Shown here: one piece after another, positions 54,831 to 63,280 of the stretch
Numbering within the stretch: position 1 is the stretch's first letter
How the letters are laid out: each line of letters opens with the position of its first letter
NCBI GenBank assembly: GCA_036675345.1
Contig: JAKFFE010000005.1
Coordinates: forward strand, 1 to 64,000
From: JALYOC01 sp036675345
Lineage (GTDB): Bacteria; Myxococcota; Myxococcia; Myxococcales; Myxococcaceae
Length of the DNA: 64,000 nucleotides
Reading direction: 5' to 3'
Program-made: the position numbers and the translations under genes
Notes under the pieces: generated by a model
Databases searched by the model: none
Seen by the model: the letters and a program-made list of their open reading frames with translations, nothing else
Told to the model about the DNA's origin: nothing

Positions 54831-56168
54831 CTATCCGACGAGCGAGGTGGCCAGGACCGCCTCCGGATCCCGGGTCCGGTTCCAGGTCTCCAGCACCGCC
54901 TCCGCCGGCGAACGCCCGCTCTCGGCGACCGCCTCCAGCGGATCCAGCAGCGGGGCATCCTGGGGGTCCAGTCGCTGCAACCCCCGCCGGGCGATCCGCA
55001 CCATCTCCAGCGCCAGGGCCCGGACGTCCAGCCCCTGGGCCCGCGAACGCAGCCCCTCCCGGCGGGCACCGTCGTGGAACTCCAGGTGGGCCTCGAAGCC
55101 CAGCCGGGGCAGCAACGCCTCCGCCTCGGTCAGCGCGGTGGGGTCATAGAGCAGCCCCCGCCACAGCGCCGGCAGCGCGCCGGTCAGCGCCGGAGACACC
55201 CCGTCCGCGCCCCGCACCTCCAGCACAGTCTTGAGCCGGACCTCCGGAAAGAGGGTGGAGAGGTGGTCGCTCCAGTCGCCCTCCAGCGCGGTGTGCCCCT
55301 CGAAGCCCTGGGCCATGAACTGGCCAAACGGCAGCTTCGGCTGCAGGTACCGCCCGTCCCGGCGCAGGAACAGCATCGGCGCGGACAGGGCCCAGTCCAC
55401 GTAGGACTGGTAGCGGAAGGAGCCGTCGATCATCGCCGGGAAGTAGCCGCAGCGGGCGGGGTCCACCTCGCTCCACACCCGGCTGCGGAAGGAGAGGTAC
55501 CCGCTGTCCTTGCCCTGGGCCAGCGGGCTGTTGGCGTAGAGGGCCACCATCAGCGGGGTCAGCCGGGCCACCGCGGTCACCTTGCGGGCGCAGTCCTCCT
55601 CCCCCGACCAGTCCAGCGACACCTGCCCGGTGGAGGTCATCAGCATCATGTCCAGGGCCAGCCGCCCCCGGGAGCCCAGCGTCTCGCGCATCACCCGGTA
55701 GCGCGACTTGGGCATCCAGGGCATCTGGGCCAGCTGACCAAACGGCCGGTAGCCCAGGGTGGCGATCCGGATCCCCAGCGGGCCGGTGACCTGCTTCAGA
55801 TCCTCCAGGTGGCGCAGGTTCTCGGCGTGGGCCTCGCGGGCGGTCCCCACCGCGGTCCCGGACAGCTCCAGCTGCCCGCCCGGTTCCAGGGAGACGGTCA
55901 GCTTCCCCAGCTCCAGGGCGATCGCCGGCAGCCCGGGGCCCTCGCGGAACGGCTGGTAGCCTCTGGCGCTCAACGCCTCCAGCAGCTGGCCGATCCCGTG
56001 CGCGCCCTCGTAGGGGACCGGGAATCCCTGCGGACCAAAGAGCAGCTTCTCGTGCTCCAGCCCGACCTTGTGCTGGACGGGCGGGCGCTCGGCGTCACGA
56101 AAGGTCCGCACCAGCTGGGCGGGATCGGTGAGGGGCGGGTCCTGGTTGCGCGCCTTGTCGAGCGACAT
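54831..56168 (-). CDS. Glutamate-cysteine ligase (GCS2 / plant-type)
   Basis: A 445-residue enzyme from ATG 56168; a GTG at 56189 is possible. It has the GCS2 pattern: KVGLEHEKLLFG, GLPAIALELGKLTVSLEPGGQLELSG, MPKSRYRVMRETLGSRGRLALDMMLMTSTGQVSLDW, and RYQSYVDWALSAPMLFLRRDG. It should make gamma-glutamylcysteine from Glu and Cys with ATP, the first step of glutathione synthesis. No glutathione synthetase lies nearby. An ergothioneine-type EgtA role is possible but no egt genes are seen. Confidence 0.85.
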   Translation of the reverse strand: MSLDKARNQDPPLTDPAQLVRTFRDAERPPVQHKVGLEHEKLLFGPQGFPVPYEGAHGIGQLLEALSARGYQPFREGPGLPAIALELGKLTVSLEPGGQLELSGTAVGTAREAHAENLRHLEDLKQVTGPLGIRIATLGYRPFGQLAQMPWMPKSRYRVMRETLGSRGRLALDMMLMTSTGQVSLDWSGEEDCARKVTAVARLTPLMVALYANSPLAQGKDSGYLSFRSRVWSEVDPARCGYFPAMIDGSFRYQSYVDWALSAPMLFLRRDGRYLQPKLPFGQFMAQGFEGHTALEGDWSDHLSTLFPEVRLKTVLEVRGADGVSPALTGALPALWRGLLYDPTALTEAEALLPRLGFEAHLEFHDGARREGLRSRAQGLDVRALALEMVRIARRGLQRLDPQDAPLLDPLEAVAESGRSPAEAVLETWNRTRDPEAVLATSLVG

Positions 56169-56230
56169 TGGGGCGGCATCTATATCCACTCGTTGCCGTC
56201 ACCGCCCTGATTTGCGACGGTCCTTGGACA

Positions 56231-57037
56231 ATGACGGAACGCGCAGTGGTCCCAGTCCTCTCTCCCGCTCCCTCCCCTGCCGACTTCTTCAAGGGCGCGG
56301 CGCTCCCGTTCCAGGCCGCGGGGCTGATCCTGCGGACCCCCAAGTTGCGGACCCTGGCGGCGCTCTCCGGGGTGATCACCTTCTTCAGCATCATCGTGCT
56401 GCTGTGGGTGCTGGGCACCTATACCGACGATCTGCTGACCCGCTTCTGGGCCCGTCCGGAGACCTGGTACGGGCAGGCCCTGTGGTACGGGGTGATGGTC
56501 CTCTCCTTCCTGGGGCTGTTCGTGATCGGGATGAACACCGTCCCGCTTGCCCTCCAGGCGCCGCTGCAGGACCCGATGTCGGAGGCCACCGAGGAGCTGT
56601 GCGGCGGCTTCCAGCCGGCGGGCTTCAGCGTCGGCGGGCTGGCCAAGGGGGTGAGCGTGGGCCTGATCCACACCTTGACCCGGATCATGATCCTGCTCGC
56701 CGGCCAGTTGGTGCTCTTCCTCCTGAACCTGATCCCCGGGTTGGGCAGCATCCTTTGGACGGTGGCCAGCTCCGCGTGGACCATCCTCTGGGTGGGCGCC
56801 GAACACCTGGGCGCGCCGATGGCCCGGCACATGTATCCGTTTGCCGACGTTCGGGTCGCGCTGCGGAAGCGGCGGGCGCTGACCCTGGGCTTCGGGGCGG
56901 CGGTCTATCTGCTGCTGTGGGTGCCGGTGCTGAACCTGTTCTTCGTCCCGATGGCGGTGGTGGGCGGCACCCTGCTCTTCCGAGGAATGCGCGAGATCGG
57001 CGCCATCCCTCCCCCGCCTGCCCCCCTGCGGAAATGA
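56231..57037 (+). CDS. EI24/CysZ-like membrane protein
   Basis: A 268-residue protein from ATG 56231 with about five transmembrane segments (LAALSGVITFFSIIVLLWVL; VMVLSFLGLFVIGMNTVPLA; IMILLAGQLVLFLLNLIPGLG; YLLLWVPVLNLFFVPMAVVGG). The pattern NLIPGLGSILW and VPVLNLFFVPMAVVGGTLLF fits the EI24 (CysZ) family, which includes sulfate-uptake proteins. Here it lies between the glutamate-cysteine ligase gene, which is divergent, and the S41 protease, so a link with sulfur or thiol metabolism is possible but unproven. Confidence 0.82.
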   Translation: MTERAVVPVLSPAPSPADFFKGAALPFQAAGLILRTPKLRTLAALSGVITFFSIIVLLWVLGTYTDDLLTRFWARPETWYGQALWYGVMVLSFLGLFVIGMNTVPLALQAPLQDPMSEATEELCGGFQPAGFSVGGLAKGVSVGLIHTLTRIMILLAGQLVLFLLNLIPGLGSILWTVASSAWTILWVGAEHLGAPMARHMYPFADVRVALRKRRALTLGFGAAVYLLLWVPVLNLFFVPMAVVGGTLLFRGMREIGAIPPPPAPLRK

Positions 57038-57168
57038 CTTTTCTTCCCCGCCCGGGAACGCGGTGCCAGCCTTCAACGTTGAGTTGGCTGGCCCTGCCTT
57101 GAAGCACCCAGGGTGCGTGATTACTGTCCCACACCGTTTCTATTTGCTCCCGGTTTCCAAGGTCACCC

Positions 57169-60100
57169 ATGCCGCGCATCGTCCGTCGGGTCCTCGTGCT
57201 GTCGCTGCTCCTCGCCTCCTGGGCCTTCCTGGGGCAGGACCGGACCCCGATTCCGATTCTCCTCAATGACGCGGTGGCCGGACCCGGCGCCCACCAGGGC
57301 GAGCTGGCCCTGGGCGGCGAGGCCGAGGGTGGCCCCCGCGCCGGGACCGAGCGTCCCCCCCATGACCTGGGCAACCCCAAGGTGTTCACCAAGGTCATCC
57401 TCTATGTGAAGGACAACTACGTCGACCCCAGCCGGGTGAAGCCCAAGGAGATGATGCTGGCCTCCCTGGAGTACGTGGAGAAGACCGTCCCGGACGTGAT
57501 CGTGGAGGGCAGCGCCGAGACCGGCGGCCTCAAGGTCACCGTCAACGGCAAGGCCCGGGACTTCGACATCTCCCACGTGGACTCGCTGTGGAAGATGTCC
57601 TTCACCATCAAGGACGTGTTCCGGTTCATCGGCGACAACATGCGCCCGATGGAGGACACCCGGGACGTGGAGTACGCGGCGATCAACGGGATGCTCTCCA
57701 AGCTGGATCCGCACTCGGTGCTGCTGCGCCCGGAGCTGTACCGGGAGATGAAGCTGACCACCAAGGGTGAGTTCGGCGGGCTGGGCTTCGTGATCCAGAT
57801 GAAGGAGGGCAACCTGACCGTGGTCCGGGTGCTGCCCAAGACCCCGGCCCACCGGGCGGGGATCAAGAAGGACGACCAGATCAAGAAGATCGGTGAGGAG
57901 TCCACGGTGAACATGGACCTCAACGAGGCGGTCTCCAAGCTGCGCGGCGCGGTGGACTCCAAGGTCAGCATCACCGTGGAGCGCAAGAGCTGGGAGAAGC
58001 CCCAGATCCTGACCCTGGCCCGGGCGATGATCTCCATCGAGTCGGTGCAGTCCAAGCTGCTGGCCAAGAACGTGGGCTATGTGCGGCTGAAGAACTTCCA
58101 GGGGAACACCACCCGGGATCTGACCACCGCCTTGAACCAGCTGCAGAAGGAGGCCGGGGCGGGCGGGCTCAAGGGCCTGGTGCTGGACATGCGCGGCAAC
58201 CCCGGCGGCCTGCTGGAGCAGGCGATCCAGGTCTCGGACCTGTTCTTGTCCCAGGGGACGATCGTCGCCACCGTGGGGCTCTCGGACAAGCTGCGGGAGG
58301 AGAAGCGCGCCCACCGCGACGAATACGATGACGCCTTCCCGATGGCGGTGCTGGTCAACGCCGGCTCCGCCTCCGCCTCGGAGATCGTGGCCGGGGCGCT
58401 GAAGAACCTGGACCGGGCGGTGATCATCGGCCGGCAGACCTTCGGCAAGGGATCGGTGCAGGTGCTGTACGACTTCCCGGACGACAGCGCGCTGAAGCTG
58501 ACCATCGCCAAGTACCTCACCCCCGGTGACGTCTCGATCCAGGAGGTGGGGATCGTCCCCGACATCCAGCTGGTCCCCACCCGGGTGACCGAGCAGCGGC
58601 TGGACGTGTTCGCCCCCCGCAAGTCGATGGGGGAGGCGGATCTGGACTCGCACTTCGGCAACACCAGCGACGGCAAGGTGGCCTCCAAGCGCGAAGAGGT
58701 GCTTGGGAAGGAGAAGTCCCTCTACGAGCTCAAGTACCTCAAGGAGCTGGGCAAGCAGCAGGACGTGGCGGCCCGGGACCAGCTGAAGGAGGAGGGCAAG
58801 TCCCCCAAGGCGATCGAGCAGAAGCTGCAGGGCGCCGACAAGAAGCACGGCGAGCGGGACCCGCTGCTGGACGTGGACGTGCAGGGCGTGGACGAGAACC
58901 TGGACGACCAGATGGACGCGGAGACCCAGGACGAGGTGAAGGAGGACTTCGAGGTCCTCTTCGCCCGGGACTACGTGCTGGCCGCCCCCGCCACCCACCG
59001 CCAGAAGATGCTGCAGCAGGGCAAGGCCTTCGTGGCCAAGCGGCAGACCGAGGAGGAGGAGCGGATCAACGGGGCGATCGGTTCGCTGGGGATCGACTGG
59101 TCCAAGGGGCCCACCCCCAAGAACGTTCAGCTCTCCGCCACCCTCACCCCCGGAGGCGAGGTGGCCACCGTGGCCGGCGAGCTTTTGGAGCTGGTGCTGA
59201 CGGTGGAGAACAAGGGCAGCGCCCCGGTGAAGCGGGTGCGGGCCTGGACCGACTCGGAGAACCCGCTGCTGGATCGCCGGGAGTTCGTGTTCGGCGCGCT
59301 GGCCCCGGGCCAGAAGCGCACCTGGAAGGTGCCGGTGCGGCTGCCCAAGGATCTGACCTCCCGCCGGGACGCGGTCACGGTGAAGTTCTTCGACGACCAG
59401 GGCGAGCTGGCGGAGACCATCCTCTCCGAGCTGAACTTCGTGGAGCTGCCCCGCCCCACCTTCGCCTTCAACTGGCAGATCCAGGATGACTGCCAGGCCT
59501 GCAACGGGGACGGGGTGGTCCAGCGTGGCGAGCAGGTGACCCTGCTGGTGGACGTGACCAACACCGGCAAGGGCGCGGCGCTGGAGACCTTCGCCCAGAT
59601 CAAGAATGGGGCGGACGAGAACATCTTCATCGACAAGGGCCGCTTCCAGATCGGCGAGCTGGCCCCCGGCGCCACCAAGACCGCCCGCTTCTCCTTCCTG
59701 GTGAAGAAGGGCTACAGCGGGGAGACCTTCCCGCTGAAGTTCGCCATCCTCGACGAGCCGCTGGAGGAGTTCTCCACCGAGAAGCTGGAGCTGCCGGTGG
59801 CCCAGGAGGGTTCGGTGGTGGAGGCCAAGAAGGGTTCGCTGCGGCTGAGCGAGAAGGCGCAGCTGCTGGCCGCGCCGGCCAGCGACGCGCAGGTGATCGC
59901 CGAGGTCCCCAAGGCCAGCGTGGTCTCGGTGCTGGGCAAGTCGGGCGGCTTCTACAAGGTGGAGATCGCCAAGGACCGCTTCGCCTTCGTCTCCGCCACC
60001 GAGGGCAAGGAGATCCGCGGCCGGGCCTCGCTGCCCAAGGAGCTGACCTACATCGCCGCCCGCACCCCGCCCACCATCAGCCTGAACGTGGAGCCGTCCA

Positions 60101-60411
60101 AGGGCGGGATGGTGGCGGAGACCGACAAGTTCACCCTCTCCGGCAAGGTGGAGGGCGCGCGGCGGAACCTGGACCTGTACGTGCTGGTCAACGACCAGAA
60201 GGTCTACTTCAAGAGCGTCACCGCCCAGACCGAGGGCGCCGGGTTCCAGTTCACCACCGAGTTCCCGCTCAAGGAGGGGAACAACAACGTGATGGTGGTG
60301 GCCCGGGAGACCCAGGACTTCGCCTCCCGGCGCAGCCTGGTGATCCGCCGGCGCCCGGCCTCCTGGGCCCAGCAGGTCTCCGAGTCCGGCGCCAAGGCCA
60401 AGGTGCAGTAG
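57169..60411 (+). CDS. Large S41 (CtpA-type) protease with extra C-terminal domains
   Basis: A 1080-residue exported protein (signal VLVLSLLLASWAFLG). A PDZ domain (about 195-285; GEFGGLGFVIQMKEGNLTVV) precedes the S41 core with catalytic Ser402 in GSASASE and Lys427 in TFGKGSVQ. The core ends near residue 490. A charged helical stretch (about 490-640) follows, then two CARDB-like beta domains (VLTVENKGSAPVKRVRAW; LLVDVTNTGKGAALETF), an SH3b-like piece (QVIAEVPKASVVSVLGKSGGFYKV) and a last Ig-like domain. It is twice the usual CtpA length. Probably a periplasmic processing protease. Confidence 0.93.
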   Translation: MPRIVRRVLVLSLLLASWAFLGQDRTPIPILLNDAVAGPGAHQGELALGGEAEGGPRAGTERPPHDLGNPKVFTKVILYVKDNYVDPSRVKPKEMMLASLEYVEKTVPDVIVEGSAETGGLKVTVNGKARDFDISHVDSLWKMSFTIKDVFRFIGDNMRPMEDTRDVEYAAINGMLSKLDPHSVLLRPELYREMKLTTKGEFGGLGFVIQMKEGNLTVVRVLPKTPAHRAGIKKDDQIKKIGEESTVNMDLNEAVSKLRGAVDSKVSITVERKSWEKPQILTLARAMISIESVQSKLLAKNVGYVRLKNFQGNTTRDLTTALNQLQKEAGAGGLKGLVLDMRGNPGGLLEQAIQVSDLFLSQGTIVATVGLSDKLREEKRAHRDEYDDAFPMAVLVNAGSASASEIVAGALKNLDRAVIIGRQTFGKGSVQVLYDFPDDSALKLTIAKYLTPGDVSIQEVGIVPDIQLVPTRVTEQRLDVFAPRKSMGEADLDSHFGNTSDGKVASKREEVLGKEKSLYELKYLKELGKQQDVAARDQLKEEGKSPKAIEQKLQGADKKHGERDPLLDVDVQGVDENLDDQMDAETQDEVKEDFEVLFARDYVLAAPATHRQKMLQQGKAFVAKRQTEEEERINGAIGSLGIDWSKGPTPKNVQLSATLTPGGEVATVAGELLELVLTVENKGSAPVKRVRAWTDSENPLLDRREFVFGALAPGQKRTWKVPVRLPKDLTSRRDAVTVKFFDDQGELAETILSELNFVELPRPTFAFNWQIQDDCQACNGDGVVQRGEQVTLLVDVTNTGKGAALETFAQIKNGADENIFIDKGRFQIGELAPGATKTARFSFLVKKGYSGETFPLKFAILDEPLEEFSTEKLELPVAQEGSVVEAKKGSLRLSEKAQLLAAPASDAQVIAEVPKASVVSVLGKSGGFYKVEIAKDRFAFVSATEGKEIRGRASLPKELTYIAARTPPTISLNVEPSKGGMVAETDKFTLSGKVEGARRNLDLYVLVNDQKVYFKSVTAQTEGAGFQFTTEFPLKEGNNNVMVVARETQDFASRRSLVIRRRPASWAQQVSESGAKAKVQ

Positions 60412-60453
60412 GCCGCACCGGCAGTAACCGCCTGATTTATTGACCCCTTTTCG

Positions 60454-60485
60454 CGGCGCGGGCTACCTTCCAGGGGCCCGCGCCG
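60454..60485 (+). terminator. Rho-independent terminator after the S41 protease
   Basis: A perfect 10-bp stem (cggcgcgggc / gcccgcgccg) with a 12-nt loop, followed by ttctctttt. It lies 42 bp after the stop. Confidence 0.88.
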
Positions 60486-60536
60486 TTCTCTTTTCAAAGG
60501 CGCGGACACTGGCCGGTTCTTGAAGGGGTCCTGCGG

Positions 60537-61499
60537 ATGCGTCTTGGAAAGCTGAATCGGTCCCTGGTGCTGGCGGTGTGGAGCGCGGCGGCGGTGGCCT
60601 TCGGGCAGAACGACCTGCGGATCACCGATCTGGGGAACCCGCTCCAGGGGGGCCTGGCGCTGGACGCCAACACCAACTGGCAGGTGTTCGCCAAGCAGAT
60701 GGGCGCGGCGCTGACCTCGGTGAACCTCACCCCGCCGGAGACCCTGGGCCACGCCGCCTGGGCGCTGTCGGTGGAATTGGGGGTGGTGTACCTCAACGGG
60801 GTCACCCCGGTGGACGCGGACTCGGATGGCGCCCCGGATCCGCTCAACGCGGACCAGTTCCACATGCCCACCCAGGGGGCCGGGTTCCAAGGTCGCTCTC
60901 CTCTGCTGATGCCCGCGGTGCACTTCCGCAAGGGGCTGCCCTTCTCGTTTGAGTTCGGGACCCGCCTGGCCTGGCTGGACAAGAGCGCGATGTTCGCCGG
61001 CTCCTGGGAGATCAAGTGGGCGGTGAACGAGGGCTTCGCCTACCTGCCCGACGTGGGGTTGCGGATCCACGGCAACAAGCTGTTCAACACCCAGAGCTTC
61101 GACGTGGGGGCCGGCGGCCTGGACATCGGGGTGGGCAAGCAGTTCGCGATCGGCGGGATGGTCACCCTCACCCCCTACGGCGGCTGGAACCTGGTGTTCG
61201 TGGGCGCGGAGACCGGCAAGCCGCTGGACTTCGATCCCACCCGCTCCTACGCGGACTCCATCTCCACCGTGGACGCGATGGATCAGGGTACGGTGGCCTA
61301 CGACCCGATCGAGATGTTCGGGGCGAACTCCGCCCACAACCGCTTCTATGCCGGCGCCCGCTTCGTGGGAGGGATCGTGCAGATCGCGGTGGAGGGATCC
61401 TTCTCGGCGATGGGACAGATCCCGCTGCGCTCCACCACCGGCAACCGGGCAGTGCCCGGGCTGGGCGTGCTCAGCGTGACCGTGGGCCTGGACTACTGA
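60537..61499 (+). CDS. Putative outer-membrane beta-barrel protein
   Basis: A 320-residue protein from ATG 60537 (AAGGGG 9 nt upstream). A signal peptide (LVLAVWSAAAVAFG) is followed by alternating beta strands rich in Gly and aromatics (AWALSVELGVVYLNG; FSFEFGTRLAWLD; PYGGWNLVFVGAE; RFYAGARFVGGIVQIAVEG; LSVTVGLDY at the end). A calcium-like loop (VDADSDGAPDPLNADQ) lies near residue 95. Family not recognised. Confidence 0.78.
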   Translation: MRLGKLNRSLVLAVWSAAAVAFGQNDLRITDLGNPLQGGLALDANTNWQVFAKQMGAALTSVNLTPPETLGHAAWALSVELGVVYLNGVTPVDADSDGAPDPLNADQFHMPTQGAGFQGRSPLLMPAVHFRKGLPFSFEFGTRLAWLDKSAMFAGSWEIKWAVNEGFAYLPDVGLRIHGNKLFNTQSFDVGAGGLDIGVGKQFAIGGMVTLTPYGGWNLVFVGAETGKPLDFDPTRSYADSISTVDAMDQGTVAYDPIEMFGANSAHNRFYAGARFVGGIVQIAVEGSFSAMGQIPLRSTTGNRAVPGLGVLSVTVGLDY

Positions 61500-61505
61500 G
61501 GACCG

Positions 61506-62222
61506 CTAACCCAGCCCGGCGCGCAGCGCCGCCGGGCGGTTGGTGATGCAGTACCCCACCCCGGCGTCCCGCAGGCTACCGGCCAGCTGCGGATCGTCCA
61601 CCGTCCACACCGCCACCTCCAGCGCCGCCGCCCGCCACTCGCGCAGCCGCGCCGGGGTCACCTGGGAGTGATGGGGGTGGACCGAGAAGTTGGCGGTCAA
61701 CGGCCGGGTGACCGCGTTCTGCCACAGGAAGCGCTTGTCGGGGTCGATCAGCAGGCCGCGGCGCAGCGGCGGTGCCACCGCCGCCACCCGGAACAGGCAC
61801 AGCGGGTTGAAGCTGGAGAGGATCACCCGCTCCTCCAGCTTGCGGCGTTCGACCAGCCGGGCCACCTTCCAGGAGAGGCCGCGGTCCTCCACCGTGTCGC
61901 ACTTGAGCTCGATGTTGACCACCATCCAGGCCGGCAGCAGGTCCAGCACCTCCTCCAGCAGCGGGATCCGCGCCCGGCCGAAGCCCAGCGGGGTCCCCAC
62001 GTCCAGCTCCCTCAGCTGCGGATAGGGGGTGGTGCCCACCGCCACCTCCACCCCGGCCAGCCGCTCCAGGGTCTCGTCGTGGCAGACCACCACCTCGCCC
62101 GAACCGCAGACCATCGCGTCCAGCTCCACCCCGTCCGCCTGCTGTCGGACGGCCTCGGCGAACGCCTCCAGGGTGTTCTCCGGAGCCTCCGCGCTGGCTC
62201 CACGGTGCGCGAGCAGTTGCAT
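61506..62222 (-). CDS. ugpQ: Glycerophosphodiester phosphodiesterase
   Basis: A 238-residue GDPD-family TIM-barrel enzyme. The N-terminal catalytic motif LLAHRGASAEAPENTLEAF, the metal-binding DGVELDAMV and CHDETLERLAG, and VVNIELKCDTVED are intact. It hydrolyses glycerophosphodiesters to glycerol-3-phosphate and an alcohol. No signal peptide, so cytoplasmic UgpQ type rather than periplasmic GlpQ. It converges with the barrel protein gene and lies 29 bp after tatA. Confidence 0.92.
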   Translation of the reverse strand: MQLLAHRGASAEAPENTLEAFAEAVRQQADGVELDAMVCGSGEVVVCHDETLERLAGVEVAVGTTPYPQLRELDVGTPLGFGRARIPLLEEVLDLLPAWMVVNIELKCDTVEDRGLSWKVARLVERRKLEERVILSSFNPLCLFRVAAVAPPLRRGLLIDPDKRFLWQNAVTRPLTANFSVHPHHSQVTPARLREWRAAALEVAVWTVDDPQLAGSLRDAGVGYCITNRPAALRAGLG

Positions 62223-62251
62223 GGGAGAAGACCGCCGACCTGGGAGGGGGA

Positions 62252-62431
62252 TCAGTCCCGGGAGTGCTTGCGCGGCGGGGTCACGTCCACCAGGTTCTTG
62301 CCGCCGGCTGCCTTGCGGAAGGAGTAGACGAACTTGCCCAGCGCGTTGCCCAGCGCGCCCATCCGCGAGGCGGAGAAGACGACCAGCAACACGAACAAGA
62401 TGAGGAGGATCTCTCCGACGCCCAGCGGCAT
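62252..62431 (-). CDS. tatA: Twin-arginine translocase subunit TatA/E
   Basis: A 59-residue protein from ATG 62431. One N-terminal transmembrane helix (GVGEILLILFVLLVVFSASRM) is followed by an amphipathic helix (ALGNALGKFVYSFRKAAGG) and a short charged tail, the TatA/TatE plan. It pairs with TatC, not seen in this window. The DUF1552 protein with an RR-type signal is a likely Tat client. Confidence 0.88.
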   Translation of the reverse strand: MPLGVGEILLILFVLLVVFSASRMGALGNALGKFVYSFRKAAGGKNLVDVTPPRKHSRD

Positions 62432-62480
62432 GTCTGCAACATGCACGAGGGTCCGGGAGCGCGCAAATCCCAACTGAGCT

Positions 62481-63272
62481 TCAGTTGATGGTCGAGGGGT
62501 CATCCTCCAGGTCGACCGCCTGGACCCTGGGCCTCCCTTCGACCAGCAGCAGCTTGGCCTGGTCCCGGAGCGCGGGGTGCACCGAGGTGTCGGAGGCCAG
62601 CTCCTGCAAGTCCGCCCCGTTGAGCAGGGGGACGATCTTGGCGGCCACGTCCGGCGGCACGTACGGATTGAACACCAGCGCCCGTCGCACCGAATGGCGG
62701 CTGGCCCACCGCGGGGAACGCCACAGCTCCAGCAGCGCCTCTGGCCGGGCGGGTCGGCGCGAGGCGATCCGCACCACCAGCGGCTCGGTCAGCCTGGGGT
62801 TGAGCAGCAGGTTCCGCATCACCAGCGGATTGGAGTTCATCGCGTAGCGGGAGAGCTCGTCCGGATCGCGCGAGTTGCGCGCCTTCATCTTCTGGTGCCC
62901 CAGCGACTCGCTGAAGTTCACCGCGTCCGCGCGCCTGGCCGCCTCCGGGTGCTGCTGCAGCCGGGGCGCCCCGCCGGGGAACAGCGCGGCCACCGTGTAC
63001 AGCGACTGCACCGCGGCCAGCCGGGCCAGCTGCTGCGCATGGGGGATCTGGTCGGTCTCGAACTCCAGCGCCTGGACGAAGGCCCGGAGCACACAGGTGG
63101 AGGGTTCGTCCCCCGCCCGGGCCAGCGCCACCAGCTCGCCGACCAGCTCGTTGGCGTCCACCGGATCGCGTCGGGCCAGCTCGCGGGCCGCGGCCTTGCG
63201 GACCAGCTCCTGCCCTCCACCCAGGCCATGGAGCCGGCGGGCCACCCCTCTGGCTTCCTCGCGCGAGGCCAT
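62481..63272 (-). CDS. Helical-repeat protein of unknown function
   Basis: A 263-residue protein, mostly helical. Recurring helical pairs (ARELARRDPVDANELVGELVALAR; YAMNSNPLVMRNLLLNPRLTEPLVVRIASRRP; RALVFNPYVPPDVAAKIVPLLNG; DTSVHPALRDQAKLLL) resemble leucine-rich variant or HEAT-like repeats. No signal peptide or enzyme motif. It lies 8 bp after the DUF3426-like gene, so the two are likely co-transcribed. Confidence 0.75.
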   Translation of the reverse strand: MASREEARGVARRLHGLGGGQELVRKAAARELARRDPVDANELVGELVALARAGDEPSTCVLRAFVQALEFETDQIPHAQQLARLAAVQSLYTVAALFPGGAPRLQQHPEAARRADAVNFSESLGHQKMKARNSRDPDELSRYAMNSNPLVMRNLLLNPRLTEPLVVRIASRRPARPEALLELWRSPRWASRHSVRRALVFNPYVPPDVAAKIVPLLNGADLQELASDTSVHPALRDQAKLLLVEGRPRVQAVDLEDDPSTIN

Positions 63273-63280
63273 GAGCGGGA

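Noticed and set aside
52429..55149. Open frame of 906 codons on the plus strand opposite the DUF5916 gene
   Set aside because: It crosses two genes and their gap, has the same biased shadow composition and no start context.
57163..58998. Open frame of 611 codons opposite the S41 protease
   Set aside because: Antisense shadow of a conserved protease core; Leu/His/Val-rich with no motif.
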